DNA from: Legionella lansingensis
GTDB taxonomy: Bacteria > Pseudomonadota > Gammaproteobacteria > Legionellales > Legionellaceae
Reading direction: 5' to 3'
Length of the DNA stretch: 64,000 bases
NCBI RefSeq assembly: GCF_900187355.1
Contig: NZ_LT906451.1
Coordinates: forward strand, 2,451,001-2,515,000
A program made the translations under genes and the position numbers. Shown here piece by piece: positions 34,938 through 43,068 of the stretch; position 1 is the first letter of the stretch, and each line of letters opens with the position of its first letter. The notes under the pieces are model-generated. The model did not search any database and was not told the DNA's origin. It saw only the letters and a list, made by a program, of their open reading frames with translations.

Positions 34938-36845
34938 TTAACCTTTTTCGGCAATTTCTTGGCGCAAGGTATTACAAATTGTATCAATATTCATCACACC
35001 CAGGTCCTTACCGTCACGCGTACGCACAGCTACAGAGTTATTTTCAACTTCTTTATCACCTATAACCAGAAGGTAAGGTACTTTTTGCAAAGTGTGCTCG
35101 CGGATTTTAAAGCCAATCTTCTCATTTCTCAAGTCAAAATTTGCACGAATGCCTTTCTTTTGCAAAATTTGCGTTACTTTTGTGGCAAATTCCTGTTGTT
35201 TTTCACTGATAGTAAGCACCATTGCCTGAGTAGGTGCCAACCATAATGGGAAACGCCCTGCATAATGCTCGATCAAAATCCCCATAAAACGTTCAAATGA
35301 ACCCAGGATGGCCCTGTGCAACATGACTGGCGTTTTCCGACTTCCATTTTCAGCAACATATTGCGCTTCAAGTCTCTCTGGCATGGAAAAATCAACTTGA
35401 ATTGTCCCACATTGCCAAATTCTACCTAGGCAATCGGATAATGAACATTCTATCTTTGGTCCATAAAATGCGCCTTCGCCGGGAGCATCCACCCATGCAA
35501 TACCTCTGTCAAGCATAGCACGTTTTAAGGAATCTTCAGCTTTATCCCAAACCGCATCACCACCCACACGTTTTTCCGGGCGCAGAGCCAAGCGATATTT
35601 TATCTCCGTAAAACCAAAATCAGCATAAACCGATTGTACTAACTCCAGCATCATTGCCACTTCAGATTGAATTTGTTCCTCGGTACAAAAAATATGGGCA
35701 TCATCTTGCACCATATTACGAACACGCATCAGACCATGCAAGGCTCCTGAAGGCTCACAACGATGACAATTACCGAACTCTGCCAGACGCATGGGTAATT
35801 CACGGTAACTTCGTAATCCTTGGTTATAGATCTGAATATGGCAAGGACAATTCATCGGTTTCACTGCATATTCACGATTCTCAGTTTCAGTTACGAACAT
35901 TTCATCACGGAAATTAGCCCAATGACCTGATTTTTCCCATAATGCTTTATCAACTAATTGCGGTGTTCTAATCTCTTGGTAACCAAACTCTGCAAGTCTA
36001 CCACGCATATACTGCTCTAATATCTGATAAACTTGCCATCCTTTGGGATGCCAAAAAACCATGCCAGGAGCGATTTCTTGAAAATGAAAAAGATCCAAAG
36101 CCTTGCCCAATTTGCGGTGATCCCGTTTTTCTGCCTCTTCCAGACGGTTCAAATAAGCGGCAAGTGATTTTCTGTCATTCCAGGCGGTACCATAAATCCG
36201 TTGGAGCATTTCATTATTTGAATCACCACGCCAATAAGCGCCAGCTACTTTGGTTAACTTAAATGCCTTCAAATAACCTGTCGAAGGAACATGAGGACCA
36301 CGACAAAGATCCTCAAAATCACCTTGTTTATATAAAGAAAGAACTTCATCCTTAGGAATATCGGTAATAATTTTTGCTTTATATTCCTCACCTAAACTAC
36401 GGAAATAAGCGATCGCTTCATCGCGCGGTATTTCTCGTCGAGTGATAGGATAATCAGCTTTAGCCAATTCGTACATTTTGGCTTCGATAAGTTCTAAATC
36501 TTCAGGTGTAAATGCTCTTCCAAAAGCAAAATCATAATAAAACCCATCCTCAATAACGGGACCTATGGTTACTTGAGCACTAGGGAATAAAATTTTAACA
36601 GCTTGTGCTAAAAGATGAGCTGTGGAATGACGAATGACTTCAAGACTTTCTTCTTGCTTCTCAGTAATGATGACCAAATCGCAGTCTCGTTCTATCACGT
36701 AACTGGTATCCACTAATTTGCCATCTACTTTTCCTGCAAGCGCGGCCTTTGCCAAGCCTGCACTGATGCTTTGGGCAACATCATGAACTGATATAGCATG
36801 CTCAAAATGTTTAACGCCCCCATCGGGCAATTGAATGTTTGGCAT
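34938..36845 (-). CDS. thrS: Threonine-tRNA ligase
   Basis: 635 residues from ATG 36845 ([18 protein letters not shown]), supported by GGAG eight bases before it and by the family start. Domains: TGS (1-62), editing domain (about 65-225) with HxxxH-like [11 protein letters not shown], class II catalytic core with zinc ligands in [10 protein letters not shown] and [15 protein letters not shown], motif 3 [21 protein letters not shown], and the anticodon-binding domain. In enterics it represses its own translation through an operator. First gene of the translation block. Confidence 0.97.
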   Translation of the reverse strand: MPNIQLPDGGVKHFEHAISVHDVAQSISAGLAKAALAGKVDGKLVDTSYVIERDCDLVIITEKQEESLEVIRHSTAHLLAQAVKILFPSAQVTIGPVIEDGFYYDFAFGRAFTPEDLELIEAKMYELAKADYPITRREIPRDEAIAYFRSLGEEYKAKIITDIPKDEVLSLYKQGDFEDLCRGPHVPSTGYLKAFKLTKVAGAYWRGDSNNEMLQRIYGTAWNDRKSLAAYLNRLEEAEKRDHRKLGKALDLFHFQEIAPGMVFWHPKGWQVYQILEQYMRGRLAEFGYQEIRTPQLVDKALWEKSGHWANFRDEMFVTETENREYAVKPMNCPCHIQIYNQGLRSYRELPMRLAEFGNCHRCEPSGALHGLMRVRNMVQDDAHIFCTEEQIQSEVAMMLELVQSVYADFGFTEIKYRLALRPEKRVGGDAVWDKAEDSLKRAMLDRGIAWVDAPGEGAFYGPKIECSLSDCLGRIWQCGTIQVDFSMPERLEAQYVAENGSRKTPVMLHRAILGSFERFMGILIEHYAGRFPLWLAPTQAMVLTISEKQQEFATKVTQILQKKGIRANFDLRNEKIGFKIREHTLQKVPYLLVIGDKEVENNSVAVRTRDGKDLGVMNIDTICNTLRQEIAEKG

Positions 36846-36990
36846 CTTTGGAATCTCCATCCCTCATGGCAGATAAATTCATCAATAGACTTATTTCGAA
36901 ACTCTACCGCAGCGAGTCTCGAAAAGAAGTCTAATCATAGTTGCAATAGCTATGGATAGCCAGCCCTATATCCACTGTCAAACGCAGAAA

Positions 36991-37013
36991 AAAAAACCCT
37001 GTCGAGCAGGGTT
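36991..37013 (-). terminator. Terminator of the tRNA-Val gene
   Basis: Minus strand: AACCCTG-CTCGA-CAGGGTT followed by a long T-run, directly after the tRNA. Confidence 0.9.
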
Positions 37014-37016
37014 AGC

Positions 37017-37091
37017 TGGTAGGCACGAGTGGGATCGAACCACCGACCACCACCATGTCAAGGTGGTGCTCTACCACTGAGCTACGTGCCT
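37017..37091 (-). tRNA. tRNA-Val (anticodon GAC)
   Basis: Full cloverleaf on the minus strand: acceptor stem AGGCACG / CGTGCCT, D arm with GGTAGAGC, anticodon stem CACC(A)CC with loop TTGACAT (GAC), T arm GGTTCGATCC, and an encoded CCA at the 3' end (37017-37019). It is followed by its own terminator, so it is a one-gene unit. Confidence 0.96.
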
Positions 37092-37224
37092 ATTATTCGT
37101 TCTGAATTCACAATAGGCGTTGATTATATAAAAGCCGTAACCACAAAGCAATGTCTGATAGGTATTTTCAGGAATCCTTACTGACCCATGAGTCTTCAGA
37201 GCGGTAACAAGCTAAGTTTTCGGC

Positions 37225-37268
37225 AAAAAACGTAAAGGAAGGCTTGAACAGTTATAACTGTTCAAGCC
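37225..37268 (-). terminator. Terminator hairpin of the candidate small RNA
   Basis: A perfect 28-bp palindrome at 37241-37268 (arms GGCTTGAACAGTTA and TAACTGTTCAAGCC), followed on the minus strand by TTCCTTTACG and TTTTTT. The hairpin is strong, though the T-run is interrupted. Confidence 0.7.
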
Positions 37269-37394
37269 AATTGCGAGGTCAACTACTATGGTTACACCAC
37301 TTCCTTCCGTTCGGACTCTCTGACACCCACTGATCCATCAGAGGTGATCAGGTTTTCCTTTTTTGTGGACTTGAAACAATTTCCTTTTTGTTTC
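37226..37394 (-). ncRNA. Candidate RsmY/RsmZ-type CsrA-binding small RNA
   Basis: A transcription unit of about 170 bases with no coding frame. It has a consensus promoter (TTGACA at 37424-37429, AATAAT at 37402-37407, 16-bp spacing). The 5' hairpin GAAACAA-AAAGGAAA-TTGTTTC (37394-37373) carries AAGGA in its loop, the classic CsrA/RsmA site. Four more GGA motifs follow, at 37358-37356, 37336-37334, 37308-37306 and 37304-37302, some in predicted loops such as CTCTGA-TGGATCAGTGGGTG-TCAGAG. A terminator palindrome closes the unit. In Legionella, RsmY and RsmZ sequester CsrA and so switch the cell to the transmissive phase. Homology to the known genes could not be tested here. Confidence 0.68.
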
Positions 37395-37401
37395 GTTATG
37401 C

Positions 37402-37429
37402 ATTATTGCATATTACATTTTAATGTCAA
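37402..37429 (-). promoter_or_regulatory. Promoter of the candidate small RNA
   Basis: Minus strand TTGACA (37429-37424, perfect -35), 16 bases, AATAAT (37407-37402, 5 of 6 to the -10 consensus). The predicted transcription start is about 37394-37396, at the base of the first hairpin. Confidence 0.7.
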
Positions 37430-37435
37430 CTATTG

Positions 37436-37463
37436 GTTTCTATTAGAAACAAATTATTTCTAA
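37436..37463. promoter_or_regulatory. Overlapping inverted repeats between the small RNA and the HTH gene
   Basis: GTTTCTATTAGAAAC (37436-37450) overlaps TTAGAAA-N7-TTTCTAA (37443-37463). The block lies seven bases upstream of the small-RNA -35 box and just ahead of a TATAAT at 37479-37484 for the HTH gene. It may be an operator of that regulator, or a LetA-type site; the arms TTAGAAA/TTTCTAA recall the LetA consensus, but with a spacer. Confidence 0.5.
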
Positions 37464-37522
37464 ATGTTTTAATTGAAGTATAATAGATGCTTTGTTAGAC
37501 TAACAATAATTTACGTTCTGGT

Positions 37523-38002
37523 ATGCCTTTCATGGAAAAAGTTGACTTAACAAAGCAGTTTGCCCATCGTCTGCGAGATGCCATGATTGCAGCTGGGTTT
37601 AACTCTCAACGGTCAACTTCAGGTGTTTGCATCCATAAATTAGCGGAAATTACCGGCCATTCTGTGCAAATTTGTAGGAAATATCTGCGCGGAGAAGTCA
37701 TACCCGAGCCAGTCAAGCTGGTAGAGATAGCAACGAAACTTAATGTTTCGCCTGGATGGCTGTTATTTGGGGAAAGTCATAATCACCAAGGATTTGAAAG
37801 GAACAAAATCACTATTTCCAAACATCTGTTACATTATATTTTCAGTCAAGCAGCGGCTCTATATAATAACCCTCGCTTAGGTGATGATACCCCTGATTTT
37901 CTCCTGGATTTGATTGATAACATTAGTCAAATGAATACAACTGAAGAACAATCAAAACAAATCATCGACTTAGCCTTAGCCTCAGCCAGGCATTTTCGAT
38001 AA
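37523..38002 (+). CDS. Helix-turn-helix regulator (XRE/phage-repressor type)
   Basis: 159 residues (start at 37532, MEKVDLTKQFAHRLRDAM, also possible). The N-terminal 75 residues form an XRE-type DNA-binding domain: FAHRLRDAMIAAG, IHKLAEITGHSVQICRKYLRGEVIP (helix-turn-helix) and KLNVSPGWLLFG. The C-terminal half is helical and has no peptidase S24 motif. The target is unknown. A TATAAT and inverted repeats upstream suggest autoregulation. The next gene starts 22 bases after it, so they are probably one unit. Confidence 0.78.
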   Translation: MPFMEKVDLTKQFAHRLRDAMIAAGFNSQRSTSGVCIHKLAEITGHSVQICRKYLRGEVIPEPVKLVEIATKLNVSPGWLLFGESHNHQGFERNKITISKHLLHYIFSQAAALYNNPRLGDDTPDFLLDLIDNISQMNTTEEQSKQIIDLALASARHFR

Positions 38003-38024
38003 CATGGATATTTAAACATTGATT

Positions 38025-38531
38025 ATGGAAAGAAGTAGCATGAATGTTAGACCCCATCCGCAATTCCTTGAGTTACTTTTCACTGCGAGAGGCAAGATCT
38101 TTAGTGTGTTTAATGATGTGCTTGGTCTTCATGACACCAATCACATTGCAATCACGCGAATTACTGAAGCTGGTGAGATCCTAGCTTTTTCCTCCACCCC
38201 TGCTCTAGAATTTAATCTTTTTAAGGATAAGCTTTGGTCCTTTGACCAAATGTATACGCCCTCATGGTTTCTCTCAGGTAAGCATAGCGAATGGTCCACA
38301 TTATATACACCAGAGCGTTATGACGAACTTTATTATATTAAACAAATTAAACATCAATACCCCATTGCTTATTCGCTTGGGACAACAATTGATGGGACGA
38401 ATTTTATCTATTCTTTCGCTAGCAAAGGTTATAGTGAGCATCTGCACCAAGTATTCAGGGAACAGATCGAGAATATTCATCAGATAGGTGAGTATTGTGT
38501 TAATCGCCTAAGTACGCTGTTTCCCACGTAA
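38025..38531 (+). CDS. Protein of unknown function, possible LuxR-type sensor domain without DNA-binding domain
   Basis: 168 residues from ATG 38025 (ATG 38040, MNVRPHPQFLEL, is also possible and has AGAAG just before it). Single globular domain with strands HIAITRITEAGEILAFSS and helices NLFKDKLWSFDQMY; aromatic residues are plentiful (YDELYYIKQIKHQYPIAYS). It recalls the N-terminal ligand or sensor part of LuxR-family proteins of Legionella but ends before any helix-turn-helix. Identification is uncertain. It follows the HTH gene closely, so the pair could act together. Confidence 0.55.
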   Translation: MERSSMNVRPHPQFLELLFTARGKIFSVFNDVLGLHDTNHIAITRITEAGEILAFSSTPALEFNLFKDKLWSFDQMYTPSWFLSGKHSEWSTLYTPERYDELYYIKQIKHQYPIAYSLGTTIDGTNFIYSFASKGYSEHLHQVFREQIENIHQIGEYCVNRLSTLFPT

Positions 38532-38540
38532 ATATTCTGG

Positions 38541-39774
38541 TTATGACTTCTTTGAGTTCGTGGTGAACTCAAGTAAAGTAATCAAACCGCTCCAATAGGG
38601 AGTCCAATGATAATCATAGCGATCGTAGTTTTTAGCACGTTTAAGCAAAACCCCATTCTCATATTTAAATAAGGGTGAATAATTCCCAAGTTGCTCTATA
38701 TTGTCATAATTGGGTAACCAGCTCAGCTCCTCATAAATGGTGGGGAGGCTGCCGCTTCGAAACGTTTCATAGATACTGTCAACTGAGAGTTGCATGATTT
38801 TTTTTAAAATTTCTCGCTGGGTAACAGCATCGGGGTGCCTTAAATATGCATCGCCATAGGCTTGCCAACTTAAGCCACACCATCAAACCGAATTGAGAGT
38901 CTTCATCATGCATTAAATTGGCAATCAACAATTTGAGGATAGCAGGAAGAAAAAGCTCATTATGAATAGCACGTCTCGGAGTACGCATGTGGCCGGAAGA
39001 CATGGAATCAGTTAAGTAATGATTGGCAAACGCATTTTGTGCATAAGCAAGCTGTAAAGCCAGGCTTGCGTCAGAGAGTTTTCCTTCGATGAATAACGCA
39101 TGCGCGTGCTGAGCCGTCCCCAGGGCAACACGGTGCCCTACCTGATAGGCAATGAGAGAGTCAGGGACAAAATGATCAAAATTTACCTGAGCAAGTTTTA
39201 GATATTGACCAAAAGGCAAATAGGAACTGATGAGGCTTCCGCCACCAGTAAGACGATTCAATTGCTTATTAAACTCTGAACCCAACTCTCCGTAAAATTG
39301 CCAATCGCTTTGACCTTGTTCACGAGCATACTCAAGTTGTTTGCTCAGAGCAGAAAAATAAGAGAGCAAAGCAATAGCTTGCACTGTTGGGTTGTTCGTA
39401 TCTTGTGGTAAAGCCAAATCGGCAAAGTGACGTTTGAAACAACTGTTTCGTTGCTCAGGCTTACTATCTGAAATGACACAAGATGGATCGCCAAATAAAT
39501 CACCACCCAGTGCGACAATATCTCCATAACTCAATTCAAGACCATTGGGTAAGTGTAATCTCCCTAAGGGGTGAGGTTTTGTTAACGGCTCCCAATGTAA
39601 CTGTACTGTATCCCCATATTCTTGGTGTTCAAGCCCAACAAAACCTGCATTATGATGTTCCAGCATCTGTTCAATAAGTTGCTGATTATCACCATGATAA
39701 ACCGTCTCCGCTGCATGAGAAACAGCCATAACAAGGCACGACAACCATAAACAATATAAGATATCCTTTATCAT
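38541..39774 (-). pseudogene. Phospholipase C (PlcA/PlcB family), frameshifted
   Basis: Two overlapping minus-strand frames (38779-39774 and 38541-38795) together make one protein of about 410 residues. The first has a signal peptide (LSCLVMAVSHA) and the zinc phospholipase C pattern: LSYGDIVALGGDLFG, QVNFDHFVPDSL, QHAHALF and NAFANHYLTDSMSSGHMRTPR. After GLMVW near 38880 the frame changes: the next frame reads LSWQAYGDAYLRHPDA and runs on into MQLSVDSIYETFRSGSLP, whereas the first frame ends in unrelated residues. A one-base gain or loss near 38875-38882 is the simplest cause. The family hydrolyses phosphatidylcholine-type lipids after export. It may be a real mutation, or an assembly error. 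Confidence 0.75.
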
Positions 39775-39878
39775 TCTGTTTTTTCCCTAAGTGTTCGGTC
39801 GGTCGATTTATACGCATGTTGGATGAAAAAACTCTTTGTCACTCATCAATTGCCATTTACTAATGAGAGAATAACGCG

Positions 39879-40004
39879 ATGAGCAAAAAACGCCAACAAT
39901 TGCTTCAAGCTCACCCAACAACCACAAATCAAAACAGCTTATCCACCTCTGAATATTATGCGGGTAAAGCTGATAACAAGGATATAATAAGCGATAAGAA
40001 TTAG
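39879..40004 (+). CDS. Small open frame, 41 residues, hypothetical
   Basis: ATG 39879 follows GAGAGAATAACGCG. It encodes a basic, polar peptide (MSKKRQQLLQAHPTTTNQNS...) with no hydrophobic segment. Its TAG stop lies inside the TTAGGGAACGTCCCTAA palindrome. It may be a real small protein, because it fits between two genes with its own ribosome site, but it could be chance. Confidence 0.3.
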   Translation: MSKKRQQLLQAHPTTTNQNSLSTSEYYAGKADNKDIISDKN

Positions 40005-40017
40005 GGAACGTCCCTAA
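40001..40017. repeat. TTAGGGA-type short palindrome, copy 2
   Basis: TTAGGGAACGTCCCTAA: perfect 7-bp inverted repeat with a 3-bp centre. Confidence 0.7.
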
Positions 40018-40042
40018 GCGCGTGTGGTGCAAAGAGGATTCA

Positions 40043-40453
40043 ATGAGTAAGATAAAGATGAAGGTTTCGAATGGGATTGTTTATCTTTCAGGCCAATTAG
40101 ACTCCAAGACTGATTACGAAAAAGTCGTCACTTTAGTGGAATCTACGCAAGGAGTCAAAGACGTCAATGTTGACGACTTGAGTGTAAAAGGCAGCAAGCA
40201 ACCTTTACATGACAGCTATATAACTGCAAAAGTTAGAGGAGCTCTTATTCGAGAAGATATCATGGGAAGAGATATTCTTGCTTGGACGTTGGATATTGAA
40301 ACCAAAAATGGACAAGTTTACTTATCTGGACAAGTGGCTTCAGTCAAGGAAAAAGCATTAATTATGAAGGTTGTTAAAGCAGTCAAGGGTGTTCAAAAAA
40401 TCAATGATAAGATGACACTAAGCTCAAATTCAGCGAATGATTCCCGTGATTGA
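40043..40453 (+). CDS. BON-domain protein (OsmY-like, cytoplasmic form)
   Basis: 136 residues from ATG 40043, which is preceded by AAAGAGGA; a start at 40022 would add seven residues. Two BON domains: MKVSNGIVYLSGQLDSKTDY...VKDVNVDDLSV and, after HDSYITAKVRGALIRE, TKNGQVYLSGQVASVKEKA...VQKINDKMTL. BON domains bind phospholipid or other surfaces and act in envelope stress; most are secreted, but this copy has no signal peptide. Confidence 0.85.
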   Translation: MSKIKMKVSNGIVYLSGQLDSKTDYEKVVTLVESTQGVKDVNVDDLSVKGSKQPLHDSYITAKVRGALIREDIMGRDILAWTLDIETKNGQVYLSGQVASVKEKALIMKVVKAVKGVQKINDKMTLSSNSANDSRD

Positions 40454-40485
40454 ATATGAGCCTTGGTGTCAAGATGGGGCAATAA

Positions 40486-40698
40486 TCAAACGATAACTGT
40501 ATCCGTTGCAAGATCAACAAGATTAGCTTGAGAGTGGCTTTGTTGATCAAGAATGTTGCAATAATTTTGCCGCTTAACAGGATCTTTTTCTTTAGCACAT
40601 AACTCTTGAACCGTATCTAAAGCTCTGTCGCTATCGACATTGGCAGCGAATGATAATAAAGGAAATAAACAACTGATTACTATTGCTAATTTTTTCAT
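40486..40698 (-). CDS. Small secreted protein of unknown function
   Basis: 70 residues: signal peptide MKKLAIVISCLFPLLSFAA cleaved near residue 19-20, then about 50 mature residues with two cysteines (VQELCAKEKDP and QNYCNILD) that could form one disulfide. No family recognised. Convergent with the BON gene, with its promoter in the AT-rich gap upstream. Confidence 0.65.
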   Translation of the reverse strand: MKKLAIVISCLFPLLSFAANVDSDRALDTVQELCAKEKDPVKRQNYCNILDQQSHSQANLVDLATDTVIV

Positions 40699-41007
40699 TC
40701 AAAGACCCTTCTTGTTAGTTCGGACTTAAAATCATTTAAAGTAACATTAGTAGGCTCACTGTAGTGTGCACCAAAATTTTGAAAATTTAAACTATAAAAA
40801 TGTTTTTTCTTTAAATGACGGATTTTATTACCAAAAGACGAAGAATTTTACCCTAATATTGCATTTTTTTCAACCTTATTGATTGATTTTTGCAAAGCAT
40901 CGAAAAGATTGTTAACCCCCGATCATTTTTCCTGCCATTCTGAGCACGGCGAAAAATCTCTTGAATCTTGTGGAGATCTCTCACTATGCTCGGGATGACA
41001 GGGACTC
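40699..41007. other. Intergenic stretch, promoter region and repeat
   Basis: About 309 bases. The first half is AT-rich and should hold the promoter of the small secreted protein. The second half carries the palindromic repeat at 40932-41001. No gene was seen. Confidence 0.5.
40932..41001. repeat. Palindromic repeat, GGGATGAC-type hairpin, copy 3
   Basis: CTGCCATTCTGAGCACGGCG ... CACTATGCTCGGGATGACAG, an imperfect hairpin of the family described at 7986 and 33595. It abuts the end of the EamA gene. Confidence 0.75.
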
Positions 41008-41427
41008 CTAATCACTAGCCAATAAAATGAGAGCAACAACTGCAAAAATCATCCCAATGCATTGTTTTAACGTTAAACCTTGTTTTAAGAAAAACATGCA
41101 CAGTGCCAATGTAATTAGTGGGTACATGGATGTAATTAAGACAACAGGCATAGCCGGGCCCCTGCGCAAGGCCACAATAAAAAAAATACAGGCGATACCA
41201 TTAGCTAAGCCATTTAAAAACCCATAGAAACCACCCTTTACAGAAAACTCGAGTTTAAAATCGAGCAGTGCCAAGGCAATAATACCCGAAATTAATACAC
41301 CCAAACTTGAATAGAAGGTAATGGAAAGAGGATTGATTAAGGTTGAAGCCCTTGTACCCCAATATCCCCAGGCACCATAAAGGAAGAGTGCAACAAGAGA
41401 AGGATAATACCATGAGCTAAGATTCAT
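41008..41427 (-). CDS. EamA/DMT-family transporter, single-domain
   Basis: 139 residues with five hydrophobic segments, one EamA unit (half of the usual ten-helix drug/metabolite transporter). N-terminus YPSLVALFLYGAWGYWGTRAS, then LNGLANGIACIFFIVALRRGPAMPVVLITSMYPLI and a last helix CIGMIFAVVALILLAS. Such half-size proteins work as dimers; the substrate is unknown. The start overlaps the stop of the serine hydrolase gene by four bases. Confidence 0.8.
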   Translation of the reverse strand: MNLSSWYYPSLVALFLYGAWGYWGTRASTLINPLSITFYSSLGVLISGIIALALLDFKLEFSVKGGFYGFLNGLANGIACIFFIVALRRGPAMPVVLITSMYPLITLALCMFFLKQGLTLKQCIGMIFAVVALILLASD

Positions 41428-42503
41428 GAGCGTATACCGCTTTGAACCATGTACTTGAAAACCATATTTGCGATCCGTTTTAATGGCACTTTATTCGTAT
41501 TAGCCAAAATAATGATACTGACATGGTTATCGATACGACGCACCATCCAACTACTGTAACCTCTTATAGCACCATTTTTTCGAGCAACCAATTGATCTCT
41601 CACGTAAGAAACCTGCCATCCTAATGACCAGGCCCAATTTTTATGTCCCGCAGGATCACCATTTGTTAAAAATACTGGCGTCCACATTTGCCTATAGCTT
41701 GAAGGCGTAAGGATTTTACCTGCAGACATCGCTGCATCCCATTTTGCCATATCAGCAACATTGGAAACTATCCCTCCAGAACCCCACATTTGTACCCAAG
41801 GTTTTTTGTTTGGGCTTGGTGTAATCACACCAGACTTAGAGCGATACCCCAGTGCTAAACCCTGTGGGAATGGACTCGCGGGGAATCCTGTCTGTGTCAT
41901 ATGTAGAGGGCTAAAGATTGTTTGCTCCAAATAAGTTCCCAAATTTTGCTGACTTACTTTTTCAATGACCCGTCCAAGAACGATGTAGCCAAAATTGTTA
42001 TATTTGACCGCTGTACCAGGAGAAAATTGCATTGGCTTGTTGGCCATGACACGCCAAATATTTTCCCAAGGCAGGTAAGGCCCTTGGTGCTGAGGGATAC
42101 CACTGGAATGTGAAAGCAATTGCCGGATGGTGACATTCTGCCATTGCTGTGGTGCTTCTGGGATATATCTTAAAACGGAAGCATCCAGATCAATCTGGCC
42201 TTGTTGTACTAGGGTCATCAAGGCAAATGCAGTAATCACTTTGGAAACTGAACCAAGCCCAAACAACGTTTGCGGTGTCACTGGTTGCTGCGATTGGACA
42301 TCAGCATAACCATAGCCTTTGATAAGCCAGGGTTTGCCATCTTTTAGAATAGCAATAGCTAGGCCTGGAATTCGATATTGCTGCATGTTGGATGTGATAA
42401 TTTTATCAATGCCTTGCTCTATTTCTGGTGAAGCAGCGCCTATCATTTTCAGCGGGAAAAAAAGAACGCAAATCACTAAGACTAAGTACCAATTTTTATT
42501 CAT
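41424..42503 (-). CDS. Serine hydrolase, class C beta-lactamase family
   Basis: 359 residues from ATG 42503 (MNKNWYLVLVICVLFFPLKM, signal peptide); a longer frame begins at 42524. Catalytic motifs of the family: SVSK (Ser-x-x-Lys) in LFGLGSVSKVITAFAL, Tyr-x-Asn in VKYNNFGYIV, and a C-terminal NGAIRGYSSW in place of KTG. Members include beta-lactamases, D-peptidases and esterases; the sequence does not tell which. It should act in the periplasm. It is followed by an overlapping transporter gene. Confidence 0.85.
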   Translation of the reverse strand: MNKNWYLVLVICVLFFPLKMIGAASPEIEQGIDKIITSNMQQYRIPGLAIAILKDGKPWLIKGYGYADVQSQQPVTPQTLFGLGSVSKVITAFALMTLVQQGQIDLDASVLRYIPEAPQQWQNVTIRQLLSHSSGIPQHQGPYLPWENIWRVMANKPMQFSPGTAVKYNNFGYIVLGRVIEKVSQQNLGTYLEQTIFSPLHMTQTGFPASPFPQGLALGYRSKSGVITPSPNKKPWVQMWGSGGIVSNVADMAKWDAAMSAGKILTPSSYRQMWTPVFLTNGDPAGHKNWAWSLGWQVSYVRDQLVARKNGAIRGYSSWMVRRIDNHVSIIILANTNKVPLKRIANMVFKYMVQSGIRS

Positions 42504-42603
42504 AGATCGTTTGCTACTAATCATAAATTTACATCATCGATGAGGGGGGCATAAAGCCTGGAGTTCATTATTTCACGAGAAAGCATTTTGTGAGTAGCTT
42601 TTT

Positions 42604-42960
42604 TCAAAACTTCTCTTTTATTTTTGATATCTTGTCAACATTGTCTTTAAACATCTCTCGTAAACTATCTAAAGTCTCCTGGTTTATTTTCTGAAATTCT
42701 TTAGGAGATATATCTTCAGCAATAACCGTATTTACCAATGTTTTGATACTATCAATAGCTTTGTTTACCTCTTCTGAGAGCATAATTAATTGGGCTTTTC
42801 GCTCACTAGCGGCTTCATCTTTGGGGGTTGCTAGCGCATCAATTTTTACAGCAATTTCAGCTTGTAATCCTTTAAGCTTTTGATCCAACCGCAGGATATT
42901 CTCATGCATTTCATCATCAATAGAGTCTAAAAATGTAAACTCTTTATGTTCATCACTCAT
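42604..42960 (-). CDS. Small helical protein of unknown function
   Basis: 118 residues, no signal peptide or membrane segment. Predicted long helices with many Lys and Glu (LKGLQAEIAVKIDAL, KAQLIMLSEEVNKAIDSIKTLV, FKDNVDKISKIKEKF), so it is probably a coiled coil. No family recognised. Single gene between two divergent or convergent neighbours. Confidence 0.55.
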   Translation of the reverse strand: MSDEHKEFTFLDSIDDEMHENILRLDQKLKGLQAEIAVKIDALATPKDEAASERKAQLIMLSEEVNKAIDSIKTLVNTVIAEDISPKEFQKINQETLDSLREMFKDNVDKISKIKEKF

Positions 42961-43068
42961 TAATTATCCCCTCTCATAGCTTATTAGTATAAGCCTAGCG
43001 TATCGACTATATTTCGCCAAGCGTGCAAAGGATGCTATCATTGCATTTTTTCAGCGCCATGCACAATC

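Noticed and set aside
37241..37268. 28-bp palindrome as an operator of the HTH regulator
   Set aside because: It lies 250 bases from that gene and is followed by a T-rich tract in the minus direction, so a terminator is the simpler reading.
39808..40032. 74-residue minus-strand frame
   Set aside because: Opposite to a better small frame and across a palindrome; His/Cys/Trp-rich composition looks random.
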